From the NCBI RefSeq assembly GCF_001039355.2, contig NW_019775694.1, forward strand, positions 131,923-195,922: a DNA stretch of 64,000 nucleotides, in the 5' to 3' direction. The stretch is from Lingula anatina (Eukaryota > Brachiopoda > Lingulata > Lingulida > Lingulidae). The notes beneath the pieces are model-generated. The model had not been told where the DNA came from. It was given only the letters and a program-made list of their open reading frames with translations, and did not search any database. Both the position numbers and the translations under genes were made by a program. Of the stretch, positions 23,283 to 34,900 are shown in pieces. Each line of letters opens with the position of its first letter. Positions within the stretch are counted from its first letter, which is position 1.

Positions 23283-24093
23283 AAGCCAGTGTTTCTCCAG
23301 AATTTATAGAGCGAGGCGTCTCACTGAAATGGGTCTAAAGCACCGCCTCGCTGGGCTGAATGGAACAACAAAGTATATTTTTACACATGCTAACTGAAAA
23401 TTATATTTATTTCTAAGCAAATAAAGCATTCTGTTTACATACTGTACGTAATCCCATGCTTCTGAGCACTTGATTTAGTAGTAACAATAATACGCATGCG
23501 CCTATGCCATCTCCCTGTGAGTGCCTCGTTTTCGCAGTTCTGTGCCTTATTTGAAGTATAAAAGACTGAGCGAAACGAGGCAACTGCTCTCGACGACATT
23601 AGTCACGTGTCACAAATACACTTTCTCTGTCACTTCATCATGTTCCGAAATTAAGACCGCCTGTTGTGTGTTTTTATAGTATACGTTTATTCACTGATAA
23701 AAATGCAGAAAATTAAGTGCACTTTGTCGATTTTAAACTTGAAGAAGATTTTCTATTGATTTACGGGTTAGTTTTGTGAAAACAGTAGAGTTGTAAAACT
23801 GGGTCACGTCAGTATTTTGCGTGGAAATCCAGGCATTGAATATGAATTTCCATGACTGAATAGAACCATATAAATGAACAAGCAAAGAACTCAAATTGAT
23901 GATAAGTGTGATTTTTATTATGTACAGACACAGATGTGTCTGTACATATTGCCATCACCTGCGTCTGTCGTCGCCGATCATGTCGCCGTCGCCGTCGCCG
24001 TCGCCGTGCACTTTCAGCGTTAACACCATTAGTGGAAGACAGTTTTACTTTTTGGCTTTATATTTACAGAGCTGACTAATATTAATAAAACGC
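23283..24093. other. Non-coding block with a TATA-like site
   Basis: Contains CTCGTTTTCGCAG and the TTGAAGTATAAAAGACTGAG segment followed by GCGAAACGAGGCA. This could be a core promoter (TATAAAAG near 23557), but no downstream reading frame is evident. The inverted copy of the window-start repeat is at about 23925-24020. Confidence 0.3.
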
Positions 24094-24467
24094 NAATTAT
24101 ATTTATTTCTAAGCAAATATGGCATTCTGTTTACATACTGTACGTAATCCCATGCTTCTGAGCACTTGATTTAGTAGTAACAATAATACGCATGCGCCTA
24201 TGCCATCTCCCTGTGAGTGCCTCGTTTTCGCAGTTCTGTGCCTTATTTGAAGTATAAAAGACTGAGCGAAACGAGGCAACTGCTCTCGACGACATTAGTC
24301 ACGTGTCACAAATACACTTTCTCTGTCACTTCATCATGTTCCGAAATTAAGACCGCCTGTTGTGTGTTTTTATAGTATACGTTTATTCACTGATAAAAAT
24401 GCAGAAAATTAAGTGCACTTTGTCGATTTTAAACTTGAAGAAGATTTTCTATTGATTTACGGGTTAG
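23399..24467. repeat. Direct repeat of ~370 bp around an N
   Basis: 23399-23767 and 24095-24467 appear almost identical. The second begins immediately after the N at 24094, again the mark of overlapping contigs placed end to end. Confidence 0.75.
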
Positions 24468-24892
24468 TAAATCGTATTATTGTTACTACTAAATCAATCA
24501 TATTTATTGGACTTGTAGCATTGGGTCATTTGCATAACTGGTACTATAATAAAGAGCTGCACAGGTAGTGCAGTGGTTAGTTATTGTTCTCTTGTGTTAG
24601 AGTTACTTCAGGTGTCCAGGTAGACTTCAGCAGATATCATTAGTTTGTAAAAATACCAAAATATTCAGTGTGCTACAGAACAAATATAAAGTTAACAGTA
24701 CACATGTCATGTTTACACCTACCCTTCCTCGGCTTTGAGCAGGCTTTCTGTCTCACATTTATCTTTCTTCTCATTATGCCTCTGCTTTAGTGGTTCATGT
24801 TGTGGACTCTGCATTTCTTCTTTTGACTCATTTTCTGCCATCTTCAATGCATATCTATTGTGTAATATAATAATGTAATTTGGTTACATGAT
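24467..24892 (-). repeat. Inverted copy of the E1 exon segment
   Basis: The reverse complement of about 20520-20925, including a complete MAENESK exon on the minus strand at 24723-24841 with its GTAGGT donor. Its left edge runs into a reverse complement of the TTTAGTAGTAACAATAATAC sequence at about 23470. Its right edge joins abruptly to the TGATATCCCACTGACC module. This may be a chimeric assembly join. Confidence 0.6.
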
Positions 24893-24893
24893 A

Positions 24894-25620
24894 TCCCACT
24901 GACCTGTGTGAAGCCCTACTGTATGTTTGTGCCAATTTTTAAATGAACTTATTACACATTGTACTTGATTCAAAATTGTTGGTGATTATACAGTTAAGCA
25001 TAATGTAAATATTGCATCTAATTTGACCAAAACACTGCTTTAGGTGCACTCCCAATTGTAAAACCAAGACCTGAAAAACATGTTATTTAAAAATTGGTAG
25101 CAGGCATGCAGTTAAGCGTACAGTAATTTTTGCTTCAAAATTGACCAAATCCTATTCTGTGCAAAAGATTTCCATTATTTTCTGTTCATGTCTGTATATT
25201 TCACAGCTTTGCTGCCTTATTGTCTGCAGCAGCTTGATGTCCCTCAACTGTGCTGTCTAAACATGAGCTTTGTCTGCTTATAAATACATAATTACCATTC
25301 NTCAATTTGGCTCATGGACTAAATGTAAATATTGCATCTAATTTGACCAAAACACTGCTTTAGGCGCACTCCCAATTGTAAAACCAAGACCTGAAAAACA
25401 TGTTATTTAAAAATTGGTAGCAGGCATGCAGTTAAGCGTACAGTAATTTTTGCTTCAAAATTGACCTAATCCTATTCTGTGCAAAAGATTTCCATTATTT
25501 TCTGTTCATGTCTGTATATTTCACAGCTTTGCTGCCTTATTGTCTGCAGCAGCTTAATGTCCCTCAACTGTGCTGTCTAAACATGAGCTTTGTCTGCTTA
25601 TAAATACATAATTACCATCC
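24894..25620. repeat. Duplicated inter-exon modules around an N
   Basis: 24894-25300 appears identical to about 21489-21895. After the N at 25301, most of the same stretch appears again (25321-25620) with a few changes and reads on into the next exon copy. Confidence 0.75.
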
Positions 25621-25825
25621 TCACACACTATATTGATTTATTTATTGTCTCGCTGTTATCTTGAAAAATTGGGGGGGAGGGGGGAACCTGCTGAGATTGC
25701 TTGAAATACTGATTTTGGTTATGGAACCAGCATTTAGTGACAAGAGTGAACTTCTAAATTCTAGTTTATTTGCTGTCAGCATGTTACTAAAATACATTAT
25801 ACTATACACTAGCCATACATTGGAG

Positions 25826-25938
25826 ATGACAGAAAAAAAGGCAGAAGAAGAGACAAAGAGTCAACAATATCATCCCCAAAAAGAAAGGGATGATGAGAAG
25901 AAAAATAACACAGATGGCAAGTTCAAACCCAAGGAAGG
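25826..25938 (+). CDS. ZNFX1-like first coding exon, copy E2c
   Basis: 113 nt, MTEKKAEEETKSQQYHPQKE..., ending AAGGAAGG before GTAAGTG in phase 2. It is very close to E2a and sits in the same module context, so it may be a recent duplicate or an alternative haplotype. Confidence 0.45.
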
Positions 25939-26462
25939 GTAAGTGTTAACAAAACTTGTATATTGTTTATGTTTGCTTTTTCTCTCTGCCATCAATATGT
26001 ACATCTTTTTCTTTAAAGTGCGATAACCAGCCTGATTGAATTTTTTTCTTGATTTTTTGTATTTTTTCACATATTAGCATTTATATGGGTAGGGTAGGTC
26101 AAAAATGGGTCAACTTAGAAGTGATTAGTTTTTGGTGGTGATCTGGATCAACAATCAATCAAAAATCAAAAATCAATCATCAACATGACATAAAAGGTAA
26201 TGGACCAATTTTGATGAAATTTTCAGGGTAGATCAGATATGGGTCAATTTAGAAGTAGTTAGTTTTTGGTGGTGATCCGGATCAGTTATCAATACAAATA
26301 AAAGGTTGATGCCTTGGTGGAGGTCTGCACTCTCGGAGTGCTTTTCTTATTTTGGTTATGGAACCAGCATCTAGTGACAACAGTGAACTTCTAAATTCTA
26401 GTTTATTTGCTGTCAGCATGTAACCAAAATACATTATATTATACACTAGCGATGCATTGAAG

Positions 26463-26575
26463 ATAACAGAAAAAAAGGCAAAAGAAGAGACAAAGAGTCA
26501 ACAACATCATCCTCCAAAACAAAGGCATATTGAGAAGAAAAATAGCACAGATGGCAAGCTCAAAACCAAGGAGAG
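26463..26575 (+). pseudogene. First-exon copy E2d with the start codon lost
   Basis: Aligns with E2b across its whole length and keeps the GAGAG/GTAATT donor, but the start codon is ATA. The next ATG in the exon is not in a conserved position. It could be a non-coding remnant, or an internal exon if a coding exon lies upstream. Confidence 0.5.
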
Positions 26576-27356
26576 GTAATTGTTAACAAAAATTGTTTAT
26601 TGTTTATGTTAATTTGCTTTTTCTGTTTGCCATAAATATATCATATTCTTATAAGTGCGATAACCAGCTTCATTGGATTTTTTTTCATTAATCTTTGTAT
26701 TTTTTCACATATTAGCATTTAATAATATATTGTGTATGTGACTTTGATATCCCATTGACATACATGGAGCCCTATGTTTGTGTCTATTTTAAAACGAACT
26801 TATTACACATTGTACTTGATTCAAAACTGGTGGTGGTTATGCAGTTAAGCACAATGGTGATACATGTATTGCATCATATTTGACCTAAACACTGCATAAA
26901 GCACACTGCCAATTGTAAATTAAACCAAGACTTGAAAAACGTGTTACATTTAAAAATTGGAAGTAGGCATGTAGTTAAGCATACTGAAATTAAATTTTGC
27001 TTCAAATTTGACAAAAAAACTATTCTGTACAAGATTTCTGTTATTTTCTGTTCATGTCTGTACATTTGACAGCTGTGCTGACTCTCTTGCAGTATGATGT
27101 CCCTCAACTGTGGTGCCCTAAACATGAGCTTTGTCTGCTTATAAGTACATAATTACCATCCTCACACACTATATTGATTTCTTTATTGTCTTGCTGTTAA
27201 CTTGAAAAATGGAAAAAACTGCCCAGGTTGTTTGAAATACTGATTTTGGTTATGGAACCAGCATCTAGTGACAACAGTGAACTTCTAAATTCTAGTTCAT
27301 TTGCTGTCAGCATGTTACTAAAATACATTATCTTATACACTAGCCATACATTGAAG

Positions 27357-27469
27357 ATGACAGAAAAAAAGGCCAAAGAAGAGACAAAGAGTCAACAACA
27401 TCATCCTACAAAACGAAGCCATAATGAGAAGAAAAATAACACAGATGGCAAGCTCAAAACCAAGGCAGG
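27357..27469 (+). CDS. ZNFX1-like first coding exon, copy E2e (nearest intact one to copy A)
   Basis: 113 nt, MTEKKAKEETKSQQHHPTKR..., ending AAGGCAGG before GTAAGTG, phase 2. The helicase exon at 31997 begins with G completing a Gly codon, so the splice E2e to 31997 is in frame. It is the last intact first exon before the helicase exon, because the copy at 31542 is broken. The 4.5-kb intron between holds a TTAA MITE and a retrotransposon. Confidence 0.55.
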
Positions 27470-27623
27470 GTAAGTGTTAACAAAACTTGTGTATAGTTTA
27501 TGTGTGCCTTTTCTCTCTGCCATCCAAATATCATTTTTTCAATTTTAGTTAAGTCCTCTTTCCTTTAATACATAATGAGAAGAAAATTAACACTTCTCTG
27601 ATACTTTTCTTTCTTAATCACTG

Positions 27624-27988
27624 TTAAAGGGATTATAACTCTTCGTATGAGATCTATATTTTACAATAAAAACATTGTGAACAACTCATAGACATTAATA
27701 TATTCTGTTGTGCCACAAAAATGGCAGTTATAGCTATTATTCAGATATCTGAGCTTGTCTTTAGACCACGTGACCTCCATTGATGGCTATGCTCTGTTAT
27801 AATCTCTTAATTAAAAGATTATTACAAAAACAGCAAACTTTTTAGAAAAAGAAAAAACAGAGACTAACTTTGAATGGGAAAATGGATTCATTAACCATTG
27901 ATTAGTATGGGAAAATTGTTAACGCCTGACCAGGAATTTTTTTTTTTTTTTTTTTTTTTGCCAAAATGAAGAGTTATTATTCCTTTAA
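27624..27988 (-). mobile_element. TTAA-flanked MITE, copy 3 (reverse orientation)
   Basis: TTAAAGGGATTATAACTCTTCG at the left and GAAGAGTTATTATTCCTTTAA at the right. The internal sequence is the reverse of 16294-16638, with a poly-T insertion near 27938. Confidence 0.7.
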
Positions 27989-28079
27989 GGGAAAATTGTG
28001 TTGCTTAATAATAATTAATGCTCACAATAACAAGATTATGAAGAGTAATAATATAATAATGATATATTTATTTCAAGTC

Positions 28080-31000
28080 TAAAATCCATAAAATGTTCAA
28101 TAGACTGTACAACATAAAATACAAAGAAGTTTATAGATAAAAATGGTTAAGATATATATTATATAAATAAGAGCTAAACCAAATTGTAATAAACAGTAAT
28201 TAAAAGTAAAAAATACAAGGTTTCTTTAAAATTATAAAATTTAAAATTCATGAATAAAATGTCTTAAAAATATGAGTTTTCAATTCCTTTTTAAAAGATT
28301 CTTGAGGTTCTATTTGTCTAATAAAAATTGGCAACTTATTCCACTCTACTGGTGCAGCTACACAAAATGATATGTCACCATATGATTTTAACCTTGATTT
28401 TGGAACTTTCAGTAAAAGTTTGTCACCAGACCTCAGGGATCTTTTTGGGCTATAATGTTTGACTAGATCAGTTATATATGGTGGAGCTAGATTATAAAAA
28501 GCAGCATGTGTAAAAACTAAAACCTTAAATAAAATTCTGGCCCTAACTGGTAACCAGTGCAGCTGCTTTAAAATTGGAGTGATATGGCAATCCCTAGGCT
28601 GTAGCATTAAAAGCCGTGCTGAGATATTCTGGATGTGTTGTAATCTTTTGATCTTATCGTCTGGACATCCATATAATACAGAATTGCAGTAGTCCAGCCT
28701 GGAAGTTACCAATGAGTGTATAACAGTAGCAGCAGATGATTGATTCAGATATTTCTTTATGGTGCCAATATTCCGAATGTTGAATAAACAAGACCTTGTG
28801 ATGTTGGAGATCTGTTTGTCCATTGAAAGTGTAGAATCAAAGTATACTCCTAAATTTTTTACATGGGGGGAGAAAAATGCCATACTAGCTCCAATTTTAA
28901 GTTGCAAGTTGTGAGCAAGGCCCTTGTTGTGGGGTTGAGTAATGACTAAAAATTCTGTTTTTCCATCATTTATCTTCAATTTGTTTGAAATGAACCAACC
29001 TCTGAGATCTGATATACAATCAACAATGGTATTCACAGACAATGCTGGATCATGGATGTTACAAGATGTGTACAACTGAGTATCATCTGCATAAAAGTGG
29101 TAACCTATCTTATGATAACGCAGAATTTCTCCAAGGGGTAACGTGTAAACACAAAACTTTAGAGGGCCAAGAACGCTCCCCTGAGGAACACCAAATAAAA
29201 GCTGTGAGAGTTCAGAAAGCACGCCATTTATATTAACTTGATGCATTCTCCCAACAAGATAGGATCGTAAAAGATCCAAGGCCTTATCTCTAACTCCTAC
29301 ACTCTGCTCTAGAAATGTTAATAAAATATTATGGTCTACTGTATCAAAGGCAGCAGACAAATCTAACAGTACCAATAACATAATCATTTAACAAATCATT
29401 TTTAATTCTCAAAAGTGCAGATTCTGTGCTATGATTAAATTTATAGACTGACTGCATTTCTTCAACAAGATTGTTTGCTTCTAAATGCTTAAATAGTCTA
29501 ACTGCTATAACCCTCTCTACTACCTTAGATAAAAATGACAAATTGGAAATCGGACGATAGTTTACCAAAAGATCTGTGTCAAGGTTGTCCTTTTTGAGTA
29601 GTGGGTGAATTATTACAGATTTAAACTTTTTTGGAAAAACACCCACAGTGAAACATTTGTTGATGATTTCCACAATCAAATTTATTACAGCCGGAAGAAT
29701 CTAAACTAATAATGATGATGGGATCGGGTCTAACATGCATGATGTCTCTCTGGAACTGTTTATTATCTTTGTTACTTCGCAAGTGGTTGTTGGTTCAAAC
29801 ATAGTGATGAGTGACTGCGGTTCTTGTAAAAGTTCTGACAAAGGTGGATGCGATGGTGTAGTCACAGTCTTTTCTAATTCAGAAAGTTCAGCGTTGATAT
29901 TACTGACTTTAGACACAAAAAAGTCACTCATGTTATTTGCAAGATCTTTCACTGAATCTGTTTTGGGGTACTTAGAGCAATTGGTTTTTCCCAGAAAAGT
30001 GTTGACAGTTCTAAATAAAGCCTTGGTATCACCATTACATTCTTGTATCATGTCAGAATAATATGTTTCTTTAGCTTCACAGATTAATTTGTTTACATGG
30101 CAACATGCTTCTTTATAGATCTGATGATGGACAGTTAATTTACTACTTCGCCACTTCCTCTCCGCCTTCCTTCTGTCTCGCTTTGCCTCCAGAATGTGAT
30201 CATTCATCCAAGGTTGCAGATCTTTCTTAACAAATGTTTTAGTTTTGACAGGTGCAAGGTTGTCAAGTGCAGTTGTTAATGTCCTGTCATACAGAAGCAC
30301 ACATTCCTCAGGACTCAAATTATCAAAACTTAAATCACCCAGTTGTGATGTAACCTGTCATTGTAATTCATTCACATCAATGCCCTTGATTTTTCTGAAC
30401 GAGACTTTCTCCTTACTGGGGTGCGGTCTGCCACATCTAAGGGTGGTGTTGGTAACATGATGGTCAGAAAGTAAATGCCCTACCTCACATGATGTTACAA
30501 GTGAATCACTTTCCCTAGCCAATACCATTTCAAGCGTATGGCCAAGAACATGGGTGGGATCTAACACGTACTGTGTAAGTCCAAATGAATCAATTAATGA
30601 AGCAAACTGCTTGGTTTCAGAAATGTGTTGATCATCCCAGTGTATATTCAAGTCACCGATGATAAGAAGTTTCCCTCGAAGAGGTGCTAGGTACTCAAGG
30701 AGATCAGAAAACTCACTGAGGAATAACATTTTTCTCAAATTATTGGTTTTAGATGGCGGTATTCTGTATACTGTAATGATACTCAATGTCACTGATATAG
30801 CGGTAACTAAAACCTCATTGTACTCAAAAGACAATGGATCAATCCTTTTTGGCTGTTGGGTTACTGTGAAACTGTCCTGTGAAAGAAAAGCAACTCCACC
30901 CCCTCTTCGAATCGTGCGGGATATATGAATACACTGGTAACCGGTTGGGGTAATATTGGCTTGCATATAATGTTGAAGATTGGGTGTTATCCAGGTTTCC

Positions 31001-31200
31001 ACTAAGGAAACTAAATCAGTATTATCATCCTTCACCAAGTCGCGTATGATAGAGCCCTTATTCATCACTGATCTACAGTTCATAAGTGCCAACTTGACTG
31101 TGGGTACCTGTACAGATTTTTCAGTTATCACATACGTACTTCAAGTTATGAAAGTTTACACCACTTTGATAATCATCGTTCCCATTTCTTAAGCAAATGA
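28080..31200 (-). mobile_element. CR1/L2-like non-LTR retrotransposon, decayed
   Basis: The minus strand encodes an APE-type endonuclease (31131-30358: VSLVETW, GDLNIHWDD, SDHHV). A linker and reverse transcriptase follow (LLDLSAAFDTVDHN, GVPQGSVLGP, FYADDTQLY), then the usual C-terminal tail (APVEWNKLP). The frame is broken by an in-frame TGA after GIDVNELQ (about 30355), an in-frame TAG after SSLLV (about 29701) and a frameshift near 29384. The copy is therefore inactive as read. It lies within the intron between first-exon copy E2e and the copy-A helicase exon. The ends are approximate; no target duplication was found. The family call is from RT and tail motifs. Confidence 0.85.
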
Positions 31201-31541
31201 GTAAGGTACACCTCATATGCTTAAGCCAGCCTGATTGGATTTTTTTCTGTAAGTCCTTTTTTTTTTCTCCCACATATAAGCATTTTTATTGTGCATGTGG
31301 ACTTGATATCCCATAGAGATGAAGCCCTAATATATGCCTAAGTTGAAAATTTTCAATGATCGTGTCACCTAGAGTAAGTGTTGGTGAACGTGCAAGTTAT
31401 GGCATCAAATTTAACCAAAACCCTGTTGAGCTCATGGCCAATTTTAGCTCCAAGATGATGAAAACCTGTCTTAATACTAGTTTATATGTTGTCAGCATGT
31501 TACCAAAGTTCATTATATTACACACTTGATATATGTCGAAG

Positions 31542-31671
31542 ATGGCAAAAAATAAGGGCAAAAAAGTTGCAGAATCAACTACATGATCCACAAAAGCAAA
31601 CCAAACAAAGGCATAGTTGGATGAAAGGTAGATATATGTATGATATAGATAGCATGTGCAAAAAAGGAAGG
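31542..31671 (+). pseudogene. Broken first coding exon directly upstream of copy A
   Basis: It aligns by position and sequence with the working exon of copy B (59913-60028) and keeps a GG before GTAAAT donor, but an indel brings a TGA after about 14 codons (MAKNKGKKVAESTT). The following intron (about 31720-31996) also resembles the copy-B intron (60150-60394). This was probably the original first exon of copy A, now dead. Confidence 0.6.
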
Positions 31672-31996
31672 GTAAATGTCAATAAAACTTTTTGTACTGT
31701 AAACCCTCATTTGTTCATGTTTCTATTTTAAGTATTACAGGTTTTGCTTTACATGTGTATGTGTTTAGGTGTGTGAGAAAGAGCATTGGAGACAATAGAA
31801 AAAGTATACTGTCAGACAGAGAGAGGTGGGGAGGAAAAGGTGTGGGGGAATATGAAAAAAATACTAGCAGAAAAAGAGCTTAGGGAAGGTAAATTGGACA
31901 GATTTTTCATGCTGAGGTATATCAGTGAGGAAAACAATATGATTCAGATATTGAATTTGGGCTCAAAAGATGTAAGTAGGCTTACTTTTCTTTCAG

Positions 31997-34900
31997 GTTG
32001 GCCGAACCTACTGATAAACATGAACGAAAAGCTCATTCCATGATGACGAAAAGGGCACAGGGCAAAGTCCAGAACATGGATTACAAGAAGTTGGAAGAAT
32101 TGCTCCAAAGGAATCGGGGTGATGCTCTTCTGTACTTAGCATCACCTGAAAACAATTTTTGTGCGCTTCTTGTGTCTGAAAAGGTGAAAGGTGATCTTCT
32201 CCATCTTCTCTTGTCTGTGTTGGTTTATGTAGGCCAGGCAGATCACTTGCGAATGCATCTGATTAAAGTGCTTAACATAACCAATGAATCACCATTGCTT
32301 TCATCAGTCGGCCCGGTTCAGAGTTGTATTATCAAGATGGCTTTTGTTCAAAACATCCAGGCTGTCGATGTCAAATTTCTTGGCAACGTAATCAAGTTGG
32401 TCCAGTTACTTCTGACATATCTGTCTCGATCCAGTTACCTACACGCTAGCTCTCTTTTACCACTAATACAGAAGGTAGTAGATGGCAAGGCAGACAGTGA
32501 TAATATTGAGTGCCTTAAAGAACCATTACTGCAAGCCACTCAGATGAAAGATGCTGTTGAAAATGACCTAAGACTTGGGTTTCAAGCACAAGATGCAATA
32601 AGCACTCCTAAAGATCTCACAACTGTTCCCAATGATTTTCGTGAGTTTAGTATATTTCCAAGTAGAGAAGACCTTATCACCAATGAACAACCTTTCCTGA
32701 GGGCCAACATCGTGAAAGGAAAGTACAGTTCCGTGGATCATTATCTTGATGTCCAGTTTAGGCTGCTGCGGGAAGATTTCATAGCACCACTTCGTAATGG
32801 CATCAAAGAGTACTTGGTCAATTTGGATCAGGGCCAAGAACATGCCAGGTTGTCAGATGTTAGGGTATACCATAATGTCCACTTTCTAATGCCCAATTGT
32901 GCTAAGAATCAAATCACTTATCCGGTCAAGTTTGATGTGTCGAGGCTCTCCAGGGTCAAGTGGGATTATAGTAAACGACTGATATTTGGCTCCATGGTAT
33001 GTTTGTCAAAGGACAGGTTTGAAACTGTAATTTTTGCAACAGTTGCTGATAGAGACCCAGAGAAGCTTCAGGAAGGTATTATTGACCTCCACTGTGATGA
33101 GGCGAGCCTTGCAGTGCTTGCCACAAGCATGCATGAGGTTTTTGTGATGGTTGAGTCTTCTGCCTATTTTGAAGCATACCGTCATGTCTTGAGGGGTCTT
33201 CAGGAGTTGAACCAGGAAAAATTACCCCTTCAAAAGTACATTATTGGCTGTGATAGTGCGCCCAGACCACCGAAATACATTTTAGCTTCCGGCCTGCCAT
33301 TGGACCTCACCTGTCTAATTGACACAGATGTTGTAGGACGAGAAAAGTTTGAAGCAGTTGACATTTTCAAAGAAGATACTTGGCCAAATGCAGAGATGCT
33401 GAACTTAGATGAATCACAAAGTGCAGCATTGAAGAGTGCACTAACCAGGGAATTCTCTGTCATTCAAGGTCCACCTGGAACGGGAAAAACTTACATAGGT
33501 TTAAAGGTGGCGAGAGCTCTTCTGGCAAATAGACGAATGTGGGCATTTGAACATGTACAAACAGGACAGAGACAGGACAATGGCAATGGCACCCAACACA
33601 ATCCTTTAAATTTGTTTGAACCAGAAGAGGGGGACCCAAAAGAGAGAGATGTTAACAGACCGATACTGCTCGTATGTTATACCAATCATGCCCTAGACCA
33701 GTTTTTAGAAGGCATTGTAAAGTTTCAACCCGACAAAGTTGCAAGAATTGGAGGAAGATGCAGTTCTGAGGATCCAGTTCTTCAGAACTGCCTTCTGTAT
33801 AATCTAAAAAAAAGTCATTTAATTGACTGGGAAAGAAAGAGGGAAATTGACAGTTTGCGTGGGAAGCTTTCATTATTGGAAAATGAAATCCATTATTTTA
33901 CAAACATGTTTCAATCCTCTAGAGTTATTGGATATGGACACTTACACAGCTTTATATCTGAATTGCAACTGCAGTCACTGCTGTATGTTGCAGATGATGT
34001 TTCAAGGCCATTTGATTATTGGCTTCATGCTGATGACCTCAAGAAAATTTTACAGCAAGAGATTGAACAAAGGTACCAATTTAAGAATAAAAGTCAGTCT
34101 GCTAGCAAAGTTAAAGCAGATATTGATGAAACAAACCCCCAGGCAAGTGATAGTGGTGTGGATGATGGTCACCGGCATTTACCAGGGTCTGAAGAGAAAA
34201 CAGTCAACCAAAATGAGGGATCTGATGAAGATACAGCAGGTGATGAAACAAACCCAGAAAGTCACAATGATGTGGCAGTTAGGCACAAACCATTTGCAGG
34301 GTCCGAAGAGAAAAAAATTGACCACAGTGAGGGATCTGATGTTTCTGAGCCTAGCAACTCAAAAGTAAAATTGTTGGATGAAGAGAAATGTCCAGATGAT
34401 GATACAGCTGCCAGATTTAGGTCACCAGAGACAATGGGGGAAGAGGTAGATACAAGAAGTGACAGTGAAAGTCAACTTGATAAGGCAAATGGTTATATTG
34501 CTGTAAAAGGAGAGGCTGAATTATTAACCGAACAACGTGAAATCATAGAAGGAGAATATGATTTTGAATCAAATGAGATGATATATAACCAGTCCGATGG
34601 ATTATTAAATGATGCCCAAAATATGGTTGCTGACATGAATATTTTGAAGACCCCACATGAAGCTCAGCATGTAGTAAAACATGAGGGGATAACAAAGGAT
34701 GCAGAGTTACACACATTTGGGAAACCTTTAAAAATATCAAAAAAAGGGGAAAAAGAAATGCGAAAGAAGATGAAGAAACTTGAACGTGACATTCAGCAGG
34801 CTAGCTCTTCTGATGACTACATGACTGAAGATGAGGCAAACAGCATAGAGAACCTTTGGGTTCTCTCCACTGTGGAAAGATGGCGTTTGTATCGTTATTG

